64,000 nucleotides of DNA. Origin: Pseudarthrobacter sp. SSS035. GTDB lineage: Bacteria > Actinomycetota > Actinomycetes > Actinomycetales > Micrococcaceae. Position numbers and translations under genes: made by a program. Shown here piece after piece: positions 15,100-23,582 of this stretch. Location: the NCBI RefSeq assembly GCF_023273875.1, contig NZ_CP096882.1, positions 868,001 to 932,000 of the forward strand, given 5' to 3'. The notes below the pieces were generated by a model. The model was given only the letters and a program-made list of their open reading frames with translations. It searched no databases and was not told the origin of the DNA. Position 1 is the first letter of the stretch; every line of letters starts with the position of its first letter.

Positions 15100-16641
15100 A
15101 TGGACGCTAACTTCGTCAACATCGCCATCGTGGTGGTGTACCTCATCGCCATGCTGGCCTTCGGCTGGTGGGGCAAGTCCCGCACCAAGAACAACAGCGA
15201 CTTCCTGGTGGCCGGCCGCCGCCTCGGCCCCCTGCTCTACACCGGCACCATGGCCGCCGTCGTCCTGGGCGGTGCCTCCACCGTCGGCGGCGTCGGCCTG
15301 GGCTACAAGTTCGGCATCTCCGGCATGTGGCTGGTGGTCGCCATCGGCGCGGGTGTGCTCCTCCTGAGCCTGCTCTTCGCCGGCACCATCCAGCGGCTGA
15401 AGATCTACACGGTCTCCCAGATGCTCAGCCTGCGCTACGGCCAGCGCGCCACGCAGACCTCCGGCATCGTGATGCTGGCCTACACACTGATGCTCTGCGC
15501 CACCTCCACCGGCGCCTACGCCACCATCTTCGTGGTCCTGTTCGACTGGGAGCGTTGGCTCGCCATCGCAGTCGGCGGCGCCATCGTCCTGGTCTACTCC
15601 ACCATCGGCGGCATGTGGTCCATCACCCTGGCCGACCAGGTGCAGTTCATCATCAAGACCGTGGGCATCTTCGCCCTGATGCTGCCGTTCACGCTCAACG
15701 CCGCCGGCGGCTTCGACGGCATCCGCAGCCGCGTTGACGCCAGCTTCTTCCAGCTTGATGGCATCGGCATGCAGACCATCATCACGTACTTCGTGGTCTA
15801 CACCCTGGGCCTCCTGATCGGCCAGGACATTTGGCAGCGCGTCTTCACCGCCAAGACCCCCACCGTGGCACGCTGGGGCGGCGCAACGGCCGGCGTCTAC
15901 TGCATCCTGTACGGCGTCGCCGGTGCCCTGATCGGCCTGGCCGCCCGCGTGGCCCTGCCCGACATCGACGTCGCCAACCTCGGCAAGGACGTTGTCTACG
16001 CCGAGGTCGCCACCCAGATCCTGCCGATCGGCATCGGCGGCCTGGTCATGGCCGCCGCAGTCGCCGCCATGATGTCCACCGCCTCCGGCGCCCTCATCGC
16101 AGCCGCCACGGTGGCCCGCGCCGACGTGGTGCCGTTCGTGGCCAGCTGGTTCGGCAAGACGATCAACACCGACGACACCGAAAACCCCGAGCACGACGTC
16201 AAGGCCAACCGCTACTGGGTCCTGGGCCTGGGCATCGTGGCCGTGCTGATCTCCATGGCGGCGCAGGACGTCGTGGTGGCACTGACCATCGCCTACGACA
16301 TCCTGGTGGGCGGCCTGCTGGTGGCCATCCTCGGCGGCCTGGTCTGGAAGCGCGGCACCGGCATCGCAGCCGCCTGGTCCATGGCCGTTGGCTCGGTCCT
16401 GACCCTGGCACTGCTGATCATGTACGCCGTCGGGGTCATCCCCAGCGTTGACGGCGTCTACGCCAACGAACCCATCTACTGGGGCCTCGGCGCCTCGCTG
16501 GTTTCCTACATCGTGATCTCGCTGCTCACGCCCCCCACGGACCCCGAGGTCCGCGAGGCCTGGGAGAAGCGGGTCGCGGGAGCGGTCACCGAAGAGCTGC
16601 CCATGGAGGCCCACCCGGTCGCCAGCCACCCGAGCCACTAA
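15100..16641 (+). CDS. Sodium:solute symporter (SSS family)
   Basis: A 513-residue membrane protein with about 13 helices. It opens IAIVVVYLIAMLAFGWWGKSR..SDFLVAGRRLGPLL, characteristic of SSS transporters for polyamines, amino acids, sugars or carboxylates. The start at 15100 has AAGGAG 6 bases upstream; the reading frame is open far upstream, but that extension is not SSS-like. It is transcribed away from the XRE-cupin gene, so it probably imports the compound broken down by the ureohydrolase and TPP enzyme, perhaps a polyamine, arginine or another guanidino compound. The substrate assignment is inference. Confidence 0.9.
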   Translation: MDANFVNIAIVVVYLIAMLAFGWWGKSRTKNNSDFLVAGRRLGPLLYTGTMAAVVLGGASTVGGVGLGYKFGISGMWLVVAIGAGVLLLSLLFAGTIQRLKIYTVSQMLSLRYGQRATQTSGIVMLAYTLMLCATSTGAYATIFVVLFDWERWLAIAVGGAIVLVYSTIGGMWSITLADQVQFIIKTVGIFALMLPFTLNAAGGFDGIRSRVDASFFQLDGIGMQTIITYFVVYTLGLLIGQDIWQRVFTAKTPTVARWGGATAGVYCILYGVAGALIGLAARVALPDIDVANLGKDVVYAEVATQILPIGIGGLVMAAAVAAMMSTASGALIAAATVARADVVPFVASWFGKTINTDDTENPEHDVKANRYWVLGLGIVAVLISMAAQDVVVALTIAYDILVGGLLVAILGGLVWKRGTGIAAAWSMAVGSVLTLALLIMYAVGVIPSVDGVYANEPIYWGLGASLVSYIVISLLTPPTDPEVREAWEKRVAGAVTEELPMEAHPVASHPSH

Positions 16642-16685
16642 TCTCGACAGGCTCGATCACCGGAGATAACAGGCCCGATCACCGG
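16642..16685. repeat. Dispersed TCGACAGGCTCGA element, two partial copies
   Basis: TCTCGACAGGCTCGATCACCGG (16642-16663) abuts the symporter stop, and a degraded ACAGGCCCGATCACCGG follows at 16669-16685. This is the reverse complement of the element inside the ABC exporter gene at 6968-7010. Confidence 0.75.
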
Positions 16686-16717
16686 CGGCCACTGAGCCCG
16701 CAGCTTCACTGAGTTAA

Positions 16718-16773
16718 GTACGACGGCGGCACTCCCCTTCGCTTCACCGCGAACCGGAGTGCCGCCGTCGTAC
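16718..16773. terminator. Perfect 18-bp stem hairpin between converging genes
   Basis: GTACGACGGCGGCACTCC (16718-16735) pairs exactly with 16756-16773 across a 20-base loop. It sits between the end of the symporter gene and the end of the small acidic protein gene, so it can serve both strands. Its outer module, GTACGACGGCGG, recurs in the hairpin at 47565, with GTACGACGACGG at 50406. Confidence 0.75.
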
Positions 16774-16776
16774 GTT

Positions 16777-17001
16777 CTATTCGGTTCCGCGGAACTCGTC
16801 CTCATCGAGTGGAACCACGCGCTCCTCGGCGTCGACTGCCACCGGGACCGTGGGAACCACCACCTTTTCGGCGTCCAGGAATTCGTCTTCGGAGTCCCAG
16901 TCGTCTGCGCGGGCCGGTACGTCCTCGGCGTAGTCATAAGCGGGATCCGATTCGACGGATTCCAGGTGCGGCATGTCCGGGTGCTGTCCGGTGGTGCTCA
17001 T
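16777..17001 (-). CDS. Small acidic protein of unknown function
   Basis: A 74-residue, strongly acidic, hydrophilic protein with no membrane segment or known motif; much of it is probably disordered (YDYAEDVPARADDWDSEDEF). The ATG at 17001 has GGAGG 7 bases upstream and is preferred to an in-frame start at 17133. It is transcribed away from the VIT transporter gene. I do not recognise the family. Confidence 0.65.
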   Translation of the reverse strand: MSTTGQHPDMPHLESVESDPAYDYAEDVPARADDWDSEDEFLDAEKVVVPTVPVAVDAEERVVPLDEDEFRGTE

Positions 17002-17269
17002 GGTTCGACCTCCGATTGTTCGCCTGACGTGCTCTGTTGATGGGCGCCGCCGGTGGGCACAGGCAGTCACCACTCCTTCATCACAGCACCGCCGGTGGGC
17101 CCGGTCAAGAGCCGCAGCAACCCCTCCGGACACCTCCGGCGGACCGTCGTATTTTGAGGGAAACCTAAACTCCGCAGTGAGGGCAGCCAGCCGAAAATCC
17201 GCGGAATTCCGCGGTAAGCTGGGCGGTGCAATGGGGCCGAACCATGCCCATCCAGCACAGGAGCCTTGT

Positions 17270-18409
17270 GTGTCTCAGCACCCCAATCCCAGCCAAGCCC
17301 GGCCCGCGGAATCCATTCCATCCGCGCCGCAGCCCACGCCCGCCGACATCCGCCGGTGGCGGCAGTACCTGGCAGACGAACGGGCAGAGGCCGCCGTCTA
17401 CCGCGATCTCGCCCAAAACCGCGACGGCGAAGAACGTGCCATCCTGCTGGCCCTCGCCGAAGCCGAGGGGCGGCACGAGGCCCACTGGCTGCGGCTCCTC
17501 GGCGACCACGCCCAAAAGTCCCGGCCGGCGTCCCTCCGCAGCCAGTTCCTGGGCTTCCTGGCCCGCCATTTCGGCTCCGTTTTCGTCCTGGCCCTGGCCC
17601 AGCGCGCTGAAGGCCGCTCCCCCTACGCCCTGGATCCCAATGCCACGGACGCCATGGCAGCGGACGAACAGATCCATGAAGAAGTAGTCCGAGGCCTGGC
17701 AACCCGTGGCCGCAACCGGCTTGCCGGGACGTTCCGTGCCGCCGTTTTTGGCGCCAATGATGGCCTGGTCAGCAACCTTTCGCTCGTGGTGGGCATGGCC
17801 GCTTCCGGAGTGGCGAGCGGCGTGGTGCTGCTCAGCGGCGTGGCAGGGCTCCTCGCCGGTGCCATGTCCATGGCCGCGGGCGAGTTTGTCTCCGTGCGGT
17901 CCCAGCGCGAGCTCCTGGCAGCCACGCGTCCCACCCAGATCACCCTCGCGGCCGCCCCGAAACTGGACATCGAACACAACGAACTGATGCTCGTCTACCT
18001 GGCGCGCGGGATGTCCCACGAAGCGGCCGAACACCGTGTGGCCGAACGCATGGGGCTGCTGAGCTGCGACTGCGATCCCAGCCTGTCGCTCCAGCCGGAG
18101 CTGCCGGAGGCGGAGGACCAGCACGAGGCTGTGGGCACCGCGTGGGGCGCGGCGCTGTCCAGCTTCTGCTTTTTCGCATCCGGCGCCGTGGTCCCCATCC
18201 TGCCGTTCCTGTTCGGCCTGACCGGGGTGACCGCACTGGTGGTGGCAGCAGTGCTGGTGGGGCTGGCGCTGCTGGCCACCGGCGGAATCGTGGGCCTGCT
18301 GTCCGGGACGTCGCCGCTGACGCGCGGGCTGCGCCAGCTGGGCATCGGCCTGGGCGCCGCCGCCGTGACCTACGTACTGGGGCTGGCCTTCGGCACCGTG
18401 GTGGGTTAA
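17270..18409 (+). CDS. VIT1/CCC1-family transporter with ferritin-like N-terminal domain
   Basis: In 379 residues, an N-terminal ferritin-like/rubrerythrin-like helical domain (about 20-160, with DERAEAAVYRDLA and EAEGRHEAHWLRLL supplying E and H ligands) is fused to a VIT membrane domain (about 165-379, with FRAAVFGANDGLVSNLSLVVGMA and GAMSMAAGEFVSVRSQREL). Members move iron or manganese across a membrane, usually for detoxification. The start is GTG at 17270 with AGGAG 6 bases upstream. It stands alone with no iron-regulator gene beside it. Confidence 0.9.
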   Translation: MSQHPNPSQARPAESIPSAPQPTPADIRRWRQYLADERAEAAVYRDLAQNRDGEERAILLALAEAEGRHEAHWLRLLGDHAQKSRPASLRSQFLGFLARHFGSVFVLALAQRAEGRSPYALDPNATDAMAADEQIHEEVVRGLATRGRNRLAGTFRAAVFGANDGLVSNLSLVVGMAASGVASGVVLLSGVAGLLAGAMSMAAGEFVSVRSQRELLAATRPTQITLAAAPKLDIEHNELMLVYLARGMSHEAAEHRVAERMGLLSCDCDPSLSLQPELPEAEDQHEAVGTAWGAALSSFCFFASGAVVPILPFLFGLTGVTALVVAAVLVGLALLATGGIVGLLSGTSPLTRGLRQLGIGLGAAAVTYVLGLAFGTVVG

Positions 18410-18448
18410 CCGCCGAGCACGGGCGACGAGCCACCTGCTTGGAAAGTG

Positions 18449-19582
18449 CTAGCCGCCCAGCACCGCGAGCGCCTGGTCCACACTGTCCACCAGGAAGATC
18501 CGGTCCTCCATGGCCCGTCCGGCAGCGAGCCGCTGGAGCATGGGCCACGCGGGATACTCGTGCTCCCAGTGCTGCCGTCCCACCAGCACCATCGGCGTCA
18601 CGGCTTCGCGGGCGCTGTAGTAGTTCTCGCAGGCGTCCTGGAAATTTTCCTGCACGGTACCGGCCGCTCCCGGGAGGAAGATGACGCCGCCGTCGCACAG
18701 TTCCAGCAGGATCGCCTCCCGGATGGCGTTGGCGAAGTACTTGGCGATGTGCGTGGCAAAGTAGTTCGGCGGCTCATGCCCGTAGAACCAGGTGGGGATC
18801 CCCAGGGACGGCGTTCCGCCCGGATGGCGTTCGACGACGGCGGCCGCCTCGCGTGCCCACGCGGCCACCGAGGGGCGGAAGCCGGGGACGGCTCCAAGGC
18901 CGGCGAGCGCCGCCGTGAACTCGGCGTGCGGAACTTGGCTCAGATACGCGCCGAGGTTTGCCGCTTCCATGGCACCCGGGCCGCCGCCGGTTGCCACGAT
19001 CCGCCCGCTCTGCGCCAGGAGCCTGCCCAGCTCGGCTGCCTGAGCGAAGTCCGGGGTGCCCCGCAGGGCGGCATGCCCGCCCATCACGCCCACGGTGGTG
19101 CGGCCGGCGTAGGGGTCCGAGTGAGTGAACTCGTCCAGGGCGTCGCCGATGGCGTGGTCATGCAGCGCCGAGGCCAGGGTGGCGTCCAGCCGGTTGCGTT
19201 GCCCCGGGCGGATGCTCCACTGGTACACCAGGGCGTCAGGCAGCTCCTCATAGGGTGAGTTTTCCAGGCCGGCGTACAGTTCCTGCGGTGTATAGAGCCG
19301 GGCCCGGTAGGGATCGAACGGCACACCCTGCAGCCTGGGGAAGATCAGTGCGCCGCGGCGGCGAAGCCCGTCTTCAACGCCCTGGTCGAACGTGCAGCCC
19401 AGGAAAATGGCGCCTTCCACGTCCAGCGCCTCAAGCGCTGCCTTGCGGCCGCGCAGGTCCAGGGACTGGGCGTGCCAGCCGTGCATGGCCACCGCGCCGG
19501 CGGCGACCAGCCGGTCGAAGGCGTCCAGGCTCTCAACCTCGAGGGTCCGCGGGCTGGGGACCAGGCCGCCGGAGGGGTTCAT
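18449..19582 (-). CDS. LOG/PpnN-like Rossmann-fold protein
   Basis: The 377-residue protein contains the LOG-family phosphate-binding region ATGGGPGAMEAANLGAYL and a second motif LPGAAGTVQENFQDA. This is a variant of the canonical PGGxGTxxE with Ala in place of the second Gly. LOG proteins cleave ribose-5-phosphate from nucleoside monophosphates (cytokinin activation, or PpnN nucleosidase); older annotations call them lysine decarboxylase. It is longer than the plain ~190-residue LOG type, with an extra N-terminal domain of about 160 residues. It lies at the 3' end of a run of minus-strand genes, after a strong hairpin. Confidence 0.8.
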   Translation of the reverse strand: MNPSGGLVPSPRTLEVESLDAFDRLVAAGAVAMHGWHAQSLDLRGRKAALEALDVEGAIFLGCTFDQGVEDGLRRRGALIFPRLQGVPFDPYRARLYTPQELYAGLENSPYEELPDALVYQWSIRPGQRNRLDATLASALHDHAIGDALDEFTHSDPYAGRTTVGVMGGHAALRGTPDFAQAAELGRLLAQSGRIVATGGGPGAMEAANLGAYLSQVPHAEFTAALAGLGAVPGFRPSVAAWAREAAAVVERHPGGTPSLGIPTWFYGHEPPNYFATHIAKYFANAIREAILLELCDGGVIFLPGAAGTVQENFQDACENYYSAREAVTPMVLVGRQHWEHEYPAWPMLQRLAAGRAMEDRIFLVDSVDQALAVLGG

Positions 19583-19628
19583 AGTGCCAGCCTAGACTTC
19601 GGCCGAGGCTCCGGCACGGCACTGCACT

Positions 19629-19672
19629 GGCACGGGCACCCCCGCCGGAAAACCGGAGGGGGTGCCCGTGCC
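19629..19672 (-). terminator. Terminator-like hairpin after the SDR gene
   Basis: A perfect 15-bp stem GGCACGGGCACCCCC (19629-19643) pairs with 19658-19672, with an inner CCGG-AAAA-CCGG. It lies 15 bases past the SDR stop and upstream of the LOG-like gene, separating two units. Confidence 0.75.
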
Positions 19673-19687
19673 TGGTCCGGTTCCCGG

Positions 19688-20461
19688 TCAGGAAACCTGG
19701 AGGCCGCCGTTGATGTCGTAGGTGGCGGCGGTGATGTAGCCCGAGTCCTGGCCCAACAGGAAGGCGATCAAGGCTGCCACTTCCTCGCGGGTGCCCACGC
19801 GGCCCATCATGATGCCCTCGGACAGCTGCGCTTTGCGCTCATCGGTGAGGGTTCCACCCATGATGTCGGTGTCGATCGGGCCGGGGGCAATCGCATTGAC
19901 CGTGATGCCGAACTCGCCGACTTCCCGGGCCAGGGCGCGGGTAAACCCGAGGATTCCGGCTTTGGTGGCGCTGTAGGCAACCTTCGAGAACGTTCCGCCG
20001 CCGCGCTGGGCGGAGATGGATGAGATGCTCACGATGCGCCCGAGCTTGCGCTCGATCATGCCCTTGAGGACCCGCTGGGAAACGATGAACGTACCGCGCA
20101 TGTTGATGGCGAAGACGTTGTCCCACTCCGCCACGGTGGTTTCCATGAACGTCGTTGGGGAGCTGATCCCGGCGAGGTTGGCGAGCGCAACAATCGGGGG
20201 AAGCGCGTCTTCGATCTCGGTGATGGCCCGGTCAACGGACGCCTCGTCGGACACGTCGGCTCCAACGCCAATGGCCTTGACCGCACGGTTGGAGCCGATC
20301 TCCGCGGCGGCGGCCTTGGCGTCCTCCGCATTGATGTCGAGGATGGCGATTGACCATCCCTCGCTGGCCATCCGGTCAGCGGCGGCGCGCCCGATGCCGC
20401 GGGCCGATGCGGCGCCGGTCAGGACAACCGTGCGTTCGGAGGGGAAAGTGCTGGTAGTCAT
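19688..20461 (-). CDS. Short-chain dehydrogenase/reductase (FabG-like)
   Basis: A classical 257-residue SDR. The NAD(P)-binding motif TGAASARGIG is near the N-terminus, NLAG follows, and the catalytic set is Ser in SISSISAQRGG plus Tyr and Lys in YSATK. The Asp in ILDINAED after beta-2 suggests NAD preference. The gene follows an ACS-family transporter gene by 26 bases, and the two are probably one operon under the upstream FCD-type GntR regulator. It may oxidise the alcohol or sugar acid taken up by that transporter; the actual substrate is unknown. Confidence 0.88.
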   Translation of the reverse strand: MTTSTFPSERTVVLTGAASARGIGRAAADRMASEGWSIAILDINAEDAKAAAAEIGSNRAVKAIGVGADVSDEASVDRAITEIEDALPPIVALANLAGISSPTTFMETTVAEWDNVFAINMRGTFIVSQRVLKGMIERKLGRIVSISSISAQRGGGTFSKVAYSATKAGILGFTRALAREVGEFGITVNAIAPGPIDTDIMGGTLTDERKAQLSEGIMMGRVGTREEVAALIAFLLGQDSGYITAATYDINGGLQVS

Positions 20462-20487
20462 GGGGTTTTCCTTCAGTGATTTCGGGA

Positions 20488-21873
20488 TCAGGAGATTTTG
20501 GTGGCGTGCGTGGAATCAGGGGTCACGGCGGCAGTCGCGGCAACTGCGGGATCCAGCGCGGCATCGCCTTCGGGGCGCTTGCGTGCGTAAAGGTAGGTGG
20601 CAACCGCCGTGACGCAGAGGCAGAAGGACAGGAACAGCAGGCCGCTCTGGTTGTTGCCCGTGGCGTCGTTCAGCAGGCCGACAGCGTAGGGGGCCACAAA
20701 ACCGCCGAGGTTGCCCAGTGAGTTGATCAGGGCGAGGCCGGAAGCAGCAGCTGCCCCGGTGAGCGCGGCGGACGGCATAGACAGGAACGGGGCGATGGCG
20801 CCGTAGATACCCATGGCCGCGGCGGTCAGGGCAATGAGGGCCAGTACGGGGTTGACCGGGAGCAGGTAGCCTGCAGCAAGGAGGCCCATGCCGGCAAGGA
20901 CCATGCTGACCGCACTGTGCCAGGCCCGCTTTCCGGTCTTGTCCGCACGCTTGCTCCAGAAGAACACAAAGACTGCGGCCACGGAGTAGGGAATGAGAAC
21001 GATGAACCCGACCTGGGCGGTGGAGAACTTGCCCAGGGCGGCGACGATGGTGGGCATCCAGAGACCCAGTCCGTAGATGCCGCAGACCAGGCCGAAGTAC
21101 AGGGCCGAGTAGGTCAGGGTCCGCTTGTCCTTGAGCCCGGACAGGAAGTTGTGGCTGCCGGAACTGGACTTGACGGCCAGTTCTTTGTCCATGGTGGTGG
21201 CAAGCCATTCGCGCTCGTCCGGGTTGAGCCACTTGGCATCCCGCGGGCGGTCGGTCATGAGGATGGGGGTGAGCAGGCCCAGGATGATGGCCGGGATACC
21301 TTCGATGATGTACAGCCACTGCCATCCATGAAGACCCATGATGCCGTCCATCTGGAGCAGCAGGCCGGAGACCGGGGCGCCGAGGGCGTTGGAGATGGGC
21401 TGGGCGAGGATGAAGATGCCCAGTACCGTGACGCGCTGAGCGGCAGGGAACCACAGCGTCAGGTAGAAAAGGATGGCCGGGAAGAACCCGGCCTCTGCCG
21501 CCCCCAGCAGGAACCGGATGACGTAGTAGGTCGTTTCGCCGTTCACGAGGCACATGGCCGTGGCGAAGATGCCCCACGTAATAAGGATCCGGGCCAGCCA
21601 CTTGCGTGCGCCGAACCGGTACATGCCTGCGTTGCTGGGCACCTCGAGGAGCGCATAGCCGAGGAAGAAGATGCCGGCGCCGAGCCCGTAGGCTGCGGCA
21701 TTCAGGCCGATGTCCTCGCTCATGGTGAGCTTGGCGAAGCCCACGTTGTTGCGGTCAAGGTAGGCAACGAAATAGAGGAGGACTATCAGTGGCATAACGC
21801 GGCGGCGGACCTTGCGGAGCGTACGCTCGCCAAGCTCGCCGAGCCCTGCGGATTTTAAGGAGAGTGAAGTCAT
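20488..21873 (-). CDS. MFS transporter, anion:cation symporter (ACS) family
   Basis: A 461-residue, 12-helix carrier. The opening VMPLIVLLYFVAYLDRNNVGFAKLTM..ALLEVPSN is diagnostic for the ACS family, whose members import organic anions such as tartrate, hexuronates, phthalate or 4-hydroxyphenylacetate by proton symport. AGAAGG precedes the ATG. A perfect GntR/FadR-type palindrome lies about 110 bases upstream. With the SDR gene it forms a small uptake-and-oxidation operon for an unidentified acid. Confidence 0.9.
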   Translation of the reverse strand: MTSLSLKSAGLGELGERTLRKVRRRVMPLIVLLYFVAYLDRNNVGFAKLTMSEDIGLNAAAYGLGAGIFFLGYALLEVPSNAGMYRFGARKWLARILITWGIFATAMCLVNGETTYYVIRFLLGAAEAGFFPAILFYLTLWFPAAQRVTVLGIFILAQPISNALGAPVSGLLLQMDGIMGLHGWQWLYIIEGIPAIILGLLTPILMTDRPRDAKWLNPDEREWLATTMDKELAVKSSSGSHNFLSGLKDKRTLTYSALYFGLVCGIYGLGLWMPTIVAALGKFSTAQVGFIVLIPYSVAAVFVFFWSKRADKTGKRAWHSAVSMVLAGMGLLAAGYLLPVNPVLALIALTAAAMGIYGAIAPFLSMPSAALTGAAAASGLALINSLGNLGGFVAPYAVGLLNDATGNNQSGLLFLSFCLCVTAVATYLYARKRPEGDAALDPAVAATAAVTPDSTHATKIS

Positions 21874-21982
21874 CTTCGACCTTCTGTCTAACGGAGTCCT
21901 GCACCGGCGGTGGTGGCGGGAATCCGTGCGGATATCTTGGAGGGCCCCTGTTCGATGGGAACGGGATCCGATGCGATTTCAG

Positions 21983-22001
21983 TCAGATGTCAGACATCTG
22001 A
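21983..22001. promoter_or_regulatory. FadR/GntR-type operator palindrome
   Basis: TCAGATGTCAGACATCTGA is a perfect 9-1-9 palindrome with TGTC/GACA arms, the form bound by FCD-subfamily GntR regulators. It lies between the GntR gene (ends 22074) and the transporter gene (starts 21873), so it should control the transporter-SDR operon. Confidence 0.8.
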
Positions 22002-22073
22002 TCGAGCAACTGAGAAAAAGCTTAGGTTAGTGATGCGGATTACGTCAAGACCTGTTTGGTGCGGCCTGCAACG

Positions 22074-22781
22074 TCAGGATGCCGCGTGGTGCACGTAGCG
22101 TTCGTAGTCCCGGTATGTCTGGTCCATATGCTCGTCCATGGTGCGGCGGGCCAACTCGGCCTCGCCGCTGAGGATGCTTTCCATGACCTTTTGGTGGTAC
22201 TCAATGGCGTGCATTTGGATCTCTTCGACGGCGGACGTTTCTCGCCGTTTCACGTAAAGGAGCTGACCCAGCTGCGCGAAAAGCGCCCGGACAAATGGAT
22301 TGCCGGAGGCCTTCAACACTGCGTCGTGGAAGGCGATGTCCGCCGCCACGAAGGCTTCGAGGTCGCCGGAATCATGGAAGCGCTTCATGTCCGCAATGCA
22401 CTCGCGCATCTGCTGCGCATGCTCGGGTGTATGGCGTTTGGCCGCGAGCGCAGCGGCCCCGGTTTCCACCATGCGCCGCATCTCGATCAACCCCACTGCG
22501 ACCTGCTCCGCCCCATTGTCGTGCGAAGCGGCCTTGAAGATCGCATCCAGGCCGGTCCAGTTGTCGGTCGGGTTGACGAAGGTCCCGCGGCCGGCTTTAA
22601 CGTAGAGGATGTTCTGTGCCCGCAGGGCCTTGAGTGCCTCGCGCACTGTGAGGCGGCTGACGTCGTAGGCTTTGGCGATGTCGGCTTCGGGCGGTAAGGC
22701 TGCGTGGGGCTGCAGTTTGCCGTCCAGGATGTCTTCGAGCAGGCCGTCGACAAGGTCGTCAACAAGTGTCCTGCGGCCCAT
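22074..22781 (-). CDS. GntR-family regulator, FadR/FCD subfamily
   Basis: This is a 235-residue repressor. Its N-terminal winged helix (LPPEADIAKAYDVSRLTVREALKALRAQNILYVKAGRGTFV) is followed by an all-helical FCD ligand domain (about 85-225) with the metal-binding Asp and His residues (MKRFHDSGDLEAFVAADIAFHDAVLKASGN). Such regulators bind small organic acids. ATG at 22781 is preferred to a GTG four codons earlier because of spacing from AAAGG. Its likely operator and target operon lie just downstream. Confidence 0.9.
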   Translation of the reverse strand: MGRRTLVDDLVDGLLEDILDGKLQPHAALPPEADIAKAYDVSRLTVREALKALRAQNILYVKAGRGTFVNPTDNWTGLDAIFKAASHDNGAEQVAVGLIEMRRMVETGAAALAAKRHTPEHAQQMRECIADMKRFHDSGDLEAFVAADIAFHDAVLKASGNPFVRALFAQLGQLLYVKRRETSAVEEIQMHAIEYHQKVMESILSGEAELARRTMDEHMDQTYRDYERYVHHAAS

Positions 22782-22891
22782 CGTGCTTCCCACCTTTAGT
22801 CTTACCCCGTACTCCGGGTGCCATCCACATTACAGAAGCCGCCGTATGGACCGGGACGCCCGCCAGCCTCACCGCCCGTTGAAGCTGCGTC

Positions 22892-23398
22892 TCAGGAAAG
22901 AAACGGCGTCTCAGGAAATCCCGTATTGCCGGCCTCGCGCCGACCGGAGGCCGCAAGGTAGGCCTCAAGATTGGTTAGTGTCTTTTCGATGCTGACGGGG
23001 TGGCGGCGCAGGTAACCTGCCAGCCGAAGGAAAAACTTCCCACGGACCGAAGTGGCGTCCCATTGTTCGGTCACGCGCGTGCCGGCAGTACCGTCGGCGC
23101 CGGTGGCCGGTTCCAGGATGTAGCGCCAGATGTGGCCGTAGAAATGGCGCCAGGCAATGCGCCTGCCTTCCTCGAATTCGGAGACCGTGTTCAGGATTTT
23201 GTAGTCCACGGCCATGTTCATTTCCATGCCAAAGCGGGCTCCGAGGCTCAGCCGTTCCGGGCCGCGCGGCTGGGCGCCCTTCACGGTGCCGGAACCGTCG
23301 ATCGCACTGTGCAGCGCCGGAGTGGCCAGGACTTCAAAGATCATTTCGGGCGGGGCAGCGATGAAGCGTTCGCGGGACACGAGGTATCGGTTGTTCAT
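22892..23398 (-). CDS. SRPBCC (START-like) family protein
   Basis: A 168-residue helix-grip protein. FIAAPPEMIFEVLATPALHSAIDGSG at the N-terminus and GTRVTEQWDATSVRG in the middle are typical of polyketide cyclase/dehydrase-like SRPBCC proteins. Most such proteins bind a hydrophobic ligand; no catalytic role can be assigned. It is transcribed away from the inositol regulator gene and seems monocistronic. Confidence 0.8.
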   Translation of the reverse strand: MNNRYLVSRERFIAAPPEMIFEVLATPALHSAIDGSGTVKGAQPRGPERLSLGARFGMEMNMAVDYKILNTVSEFEEGRRIAWRHFYGHIWRYILEPATGADGTAGTRVTEQWDATSVRGKFFLRLAGYLRRHPVSIEKTLTNLEAYLAASGRREAGNTGFPETPFLS

Positions 23399-23452
23399 CC
23401 CCCCAGCCTAGGACTATGTGCACGAATGGCGGTGCGCCCGCCAGTGTCAGCC

Positions 23453-23480
23453 TTGACCGCCAAAGTTCGGCTGATATTAT
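23453..23480 (+). promoter_or_regulatory. Promoter of the GntR/UTRA-iolB operon
   Basis: A -35 TTGACC (23453-23458) and a -10 TATTAT (23475-23480) are separated by 16 bases, each matching consensus at five of six positions. This is the best-formed promoter I found in the window. Transcription would start just before the operator-like site at 23494. Confidence 0.7.
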
Positions 23481-23493
23481 CAACAAAGGCAGT

Positions 23494-23523
23494 ATGTCCT
23501 ATCAAGCGAACATAGTAGGACAT
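23494..23523. promoter_or_regulatory. IolR-like operator at the GntR-iolB promoter
   Basis: ATGTCCT (23494-23500) and AGGACAT (23517-23523) form an inverted repeat with a 16-base spacer. TGTCCTATCA within it differs at one position from the IolR consensus KGWCHTRACA recalled from C. glutamicum. It lies directly downstream of the promoter, as for an autorepressor. Confidence 0.65.
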
Positions 23524-23582
23524 GGATTCCCTCCCGGGCCTCGGGCGGGCACCAGCTTCCGGCATGGAACGAGGAATATCCA

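Noticed and set aside
14812..16638. 608-codon minus-strand ORF antisense to the symporter
   Set aside because: It is an antisense shadow: composition is dominated by Asp, Gly, His and Gln, and the plus strand carries a complete SSS transporter.
16638..16937. Minus-strand ORF overlapping the small acidic protein gene
   Set aside because: It is in another frame through the hairpin and repeat element; the acidic-protein frame has a good ribosome site.
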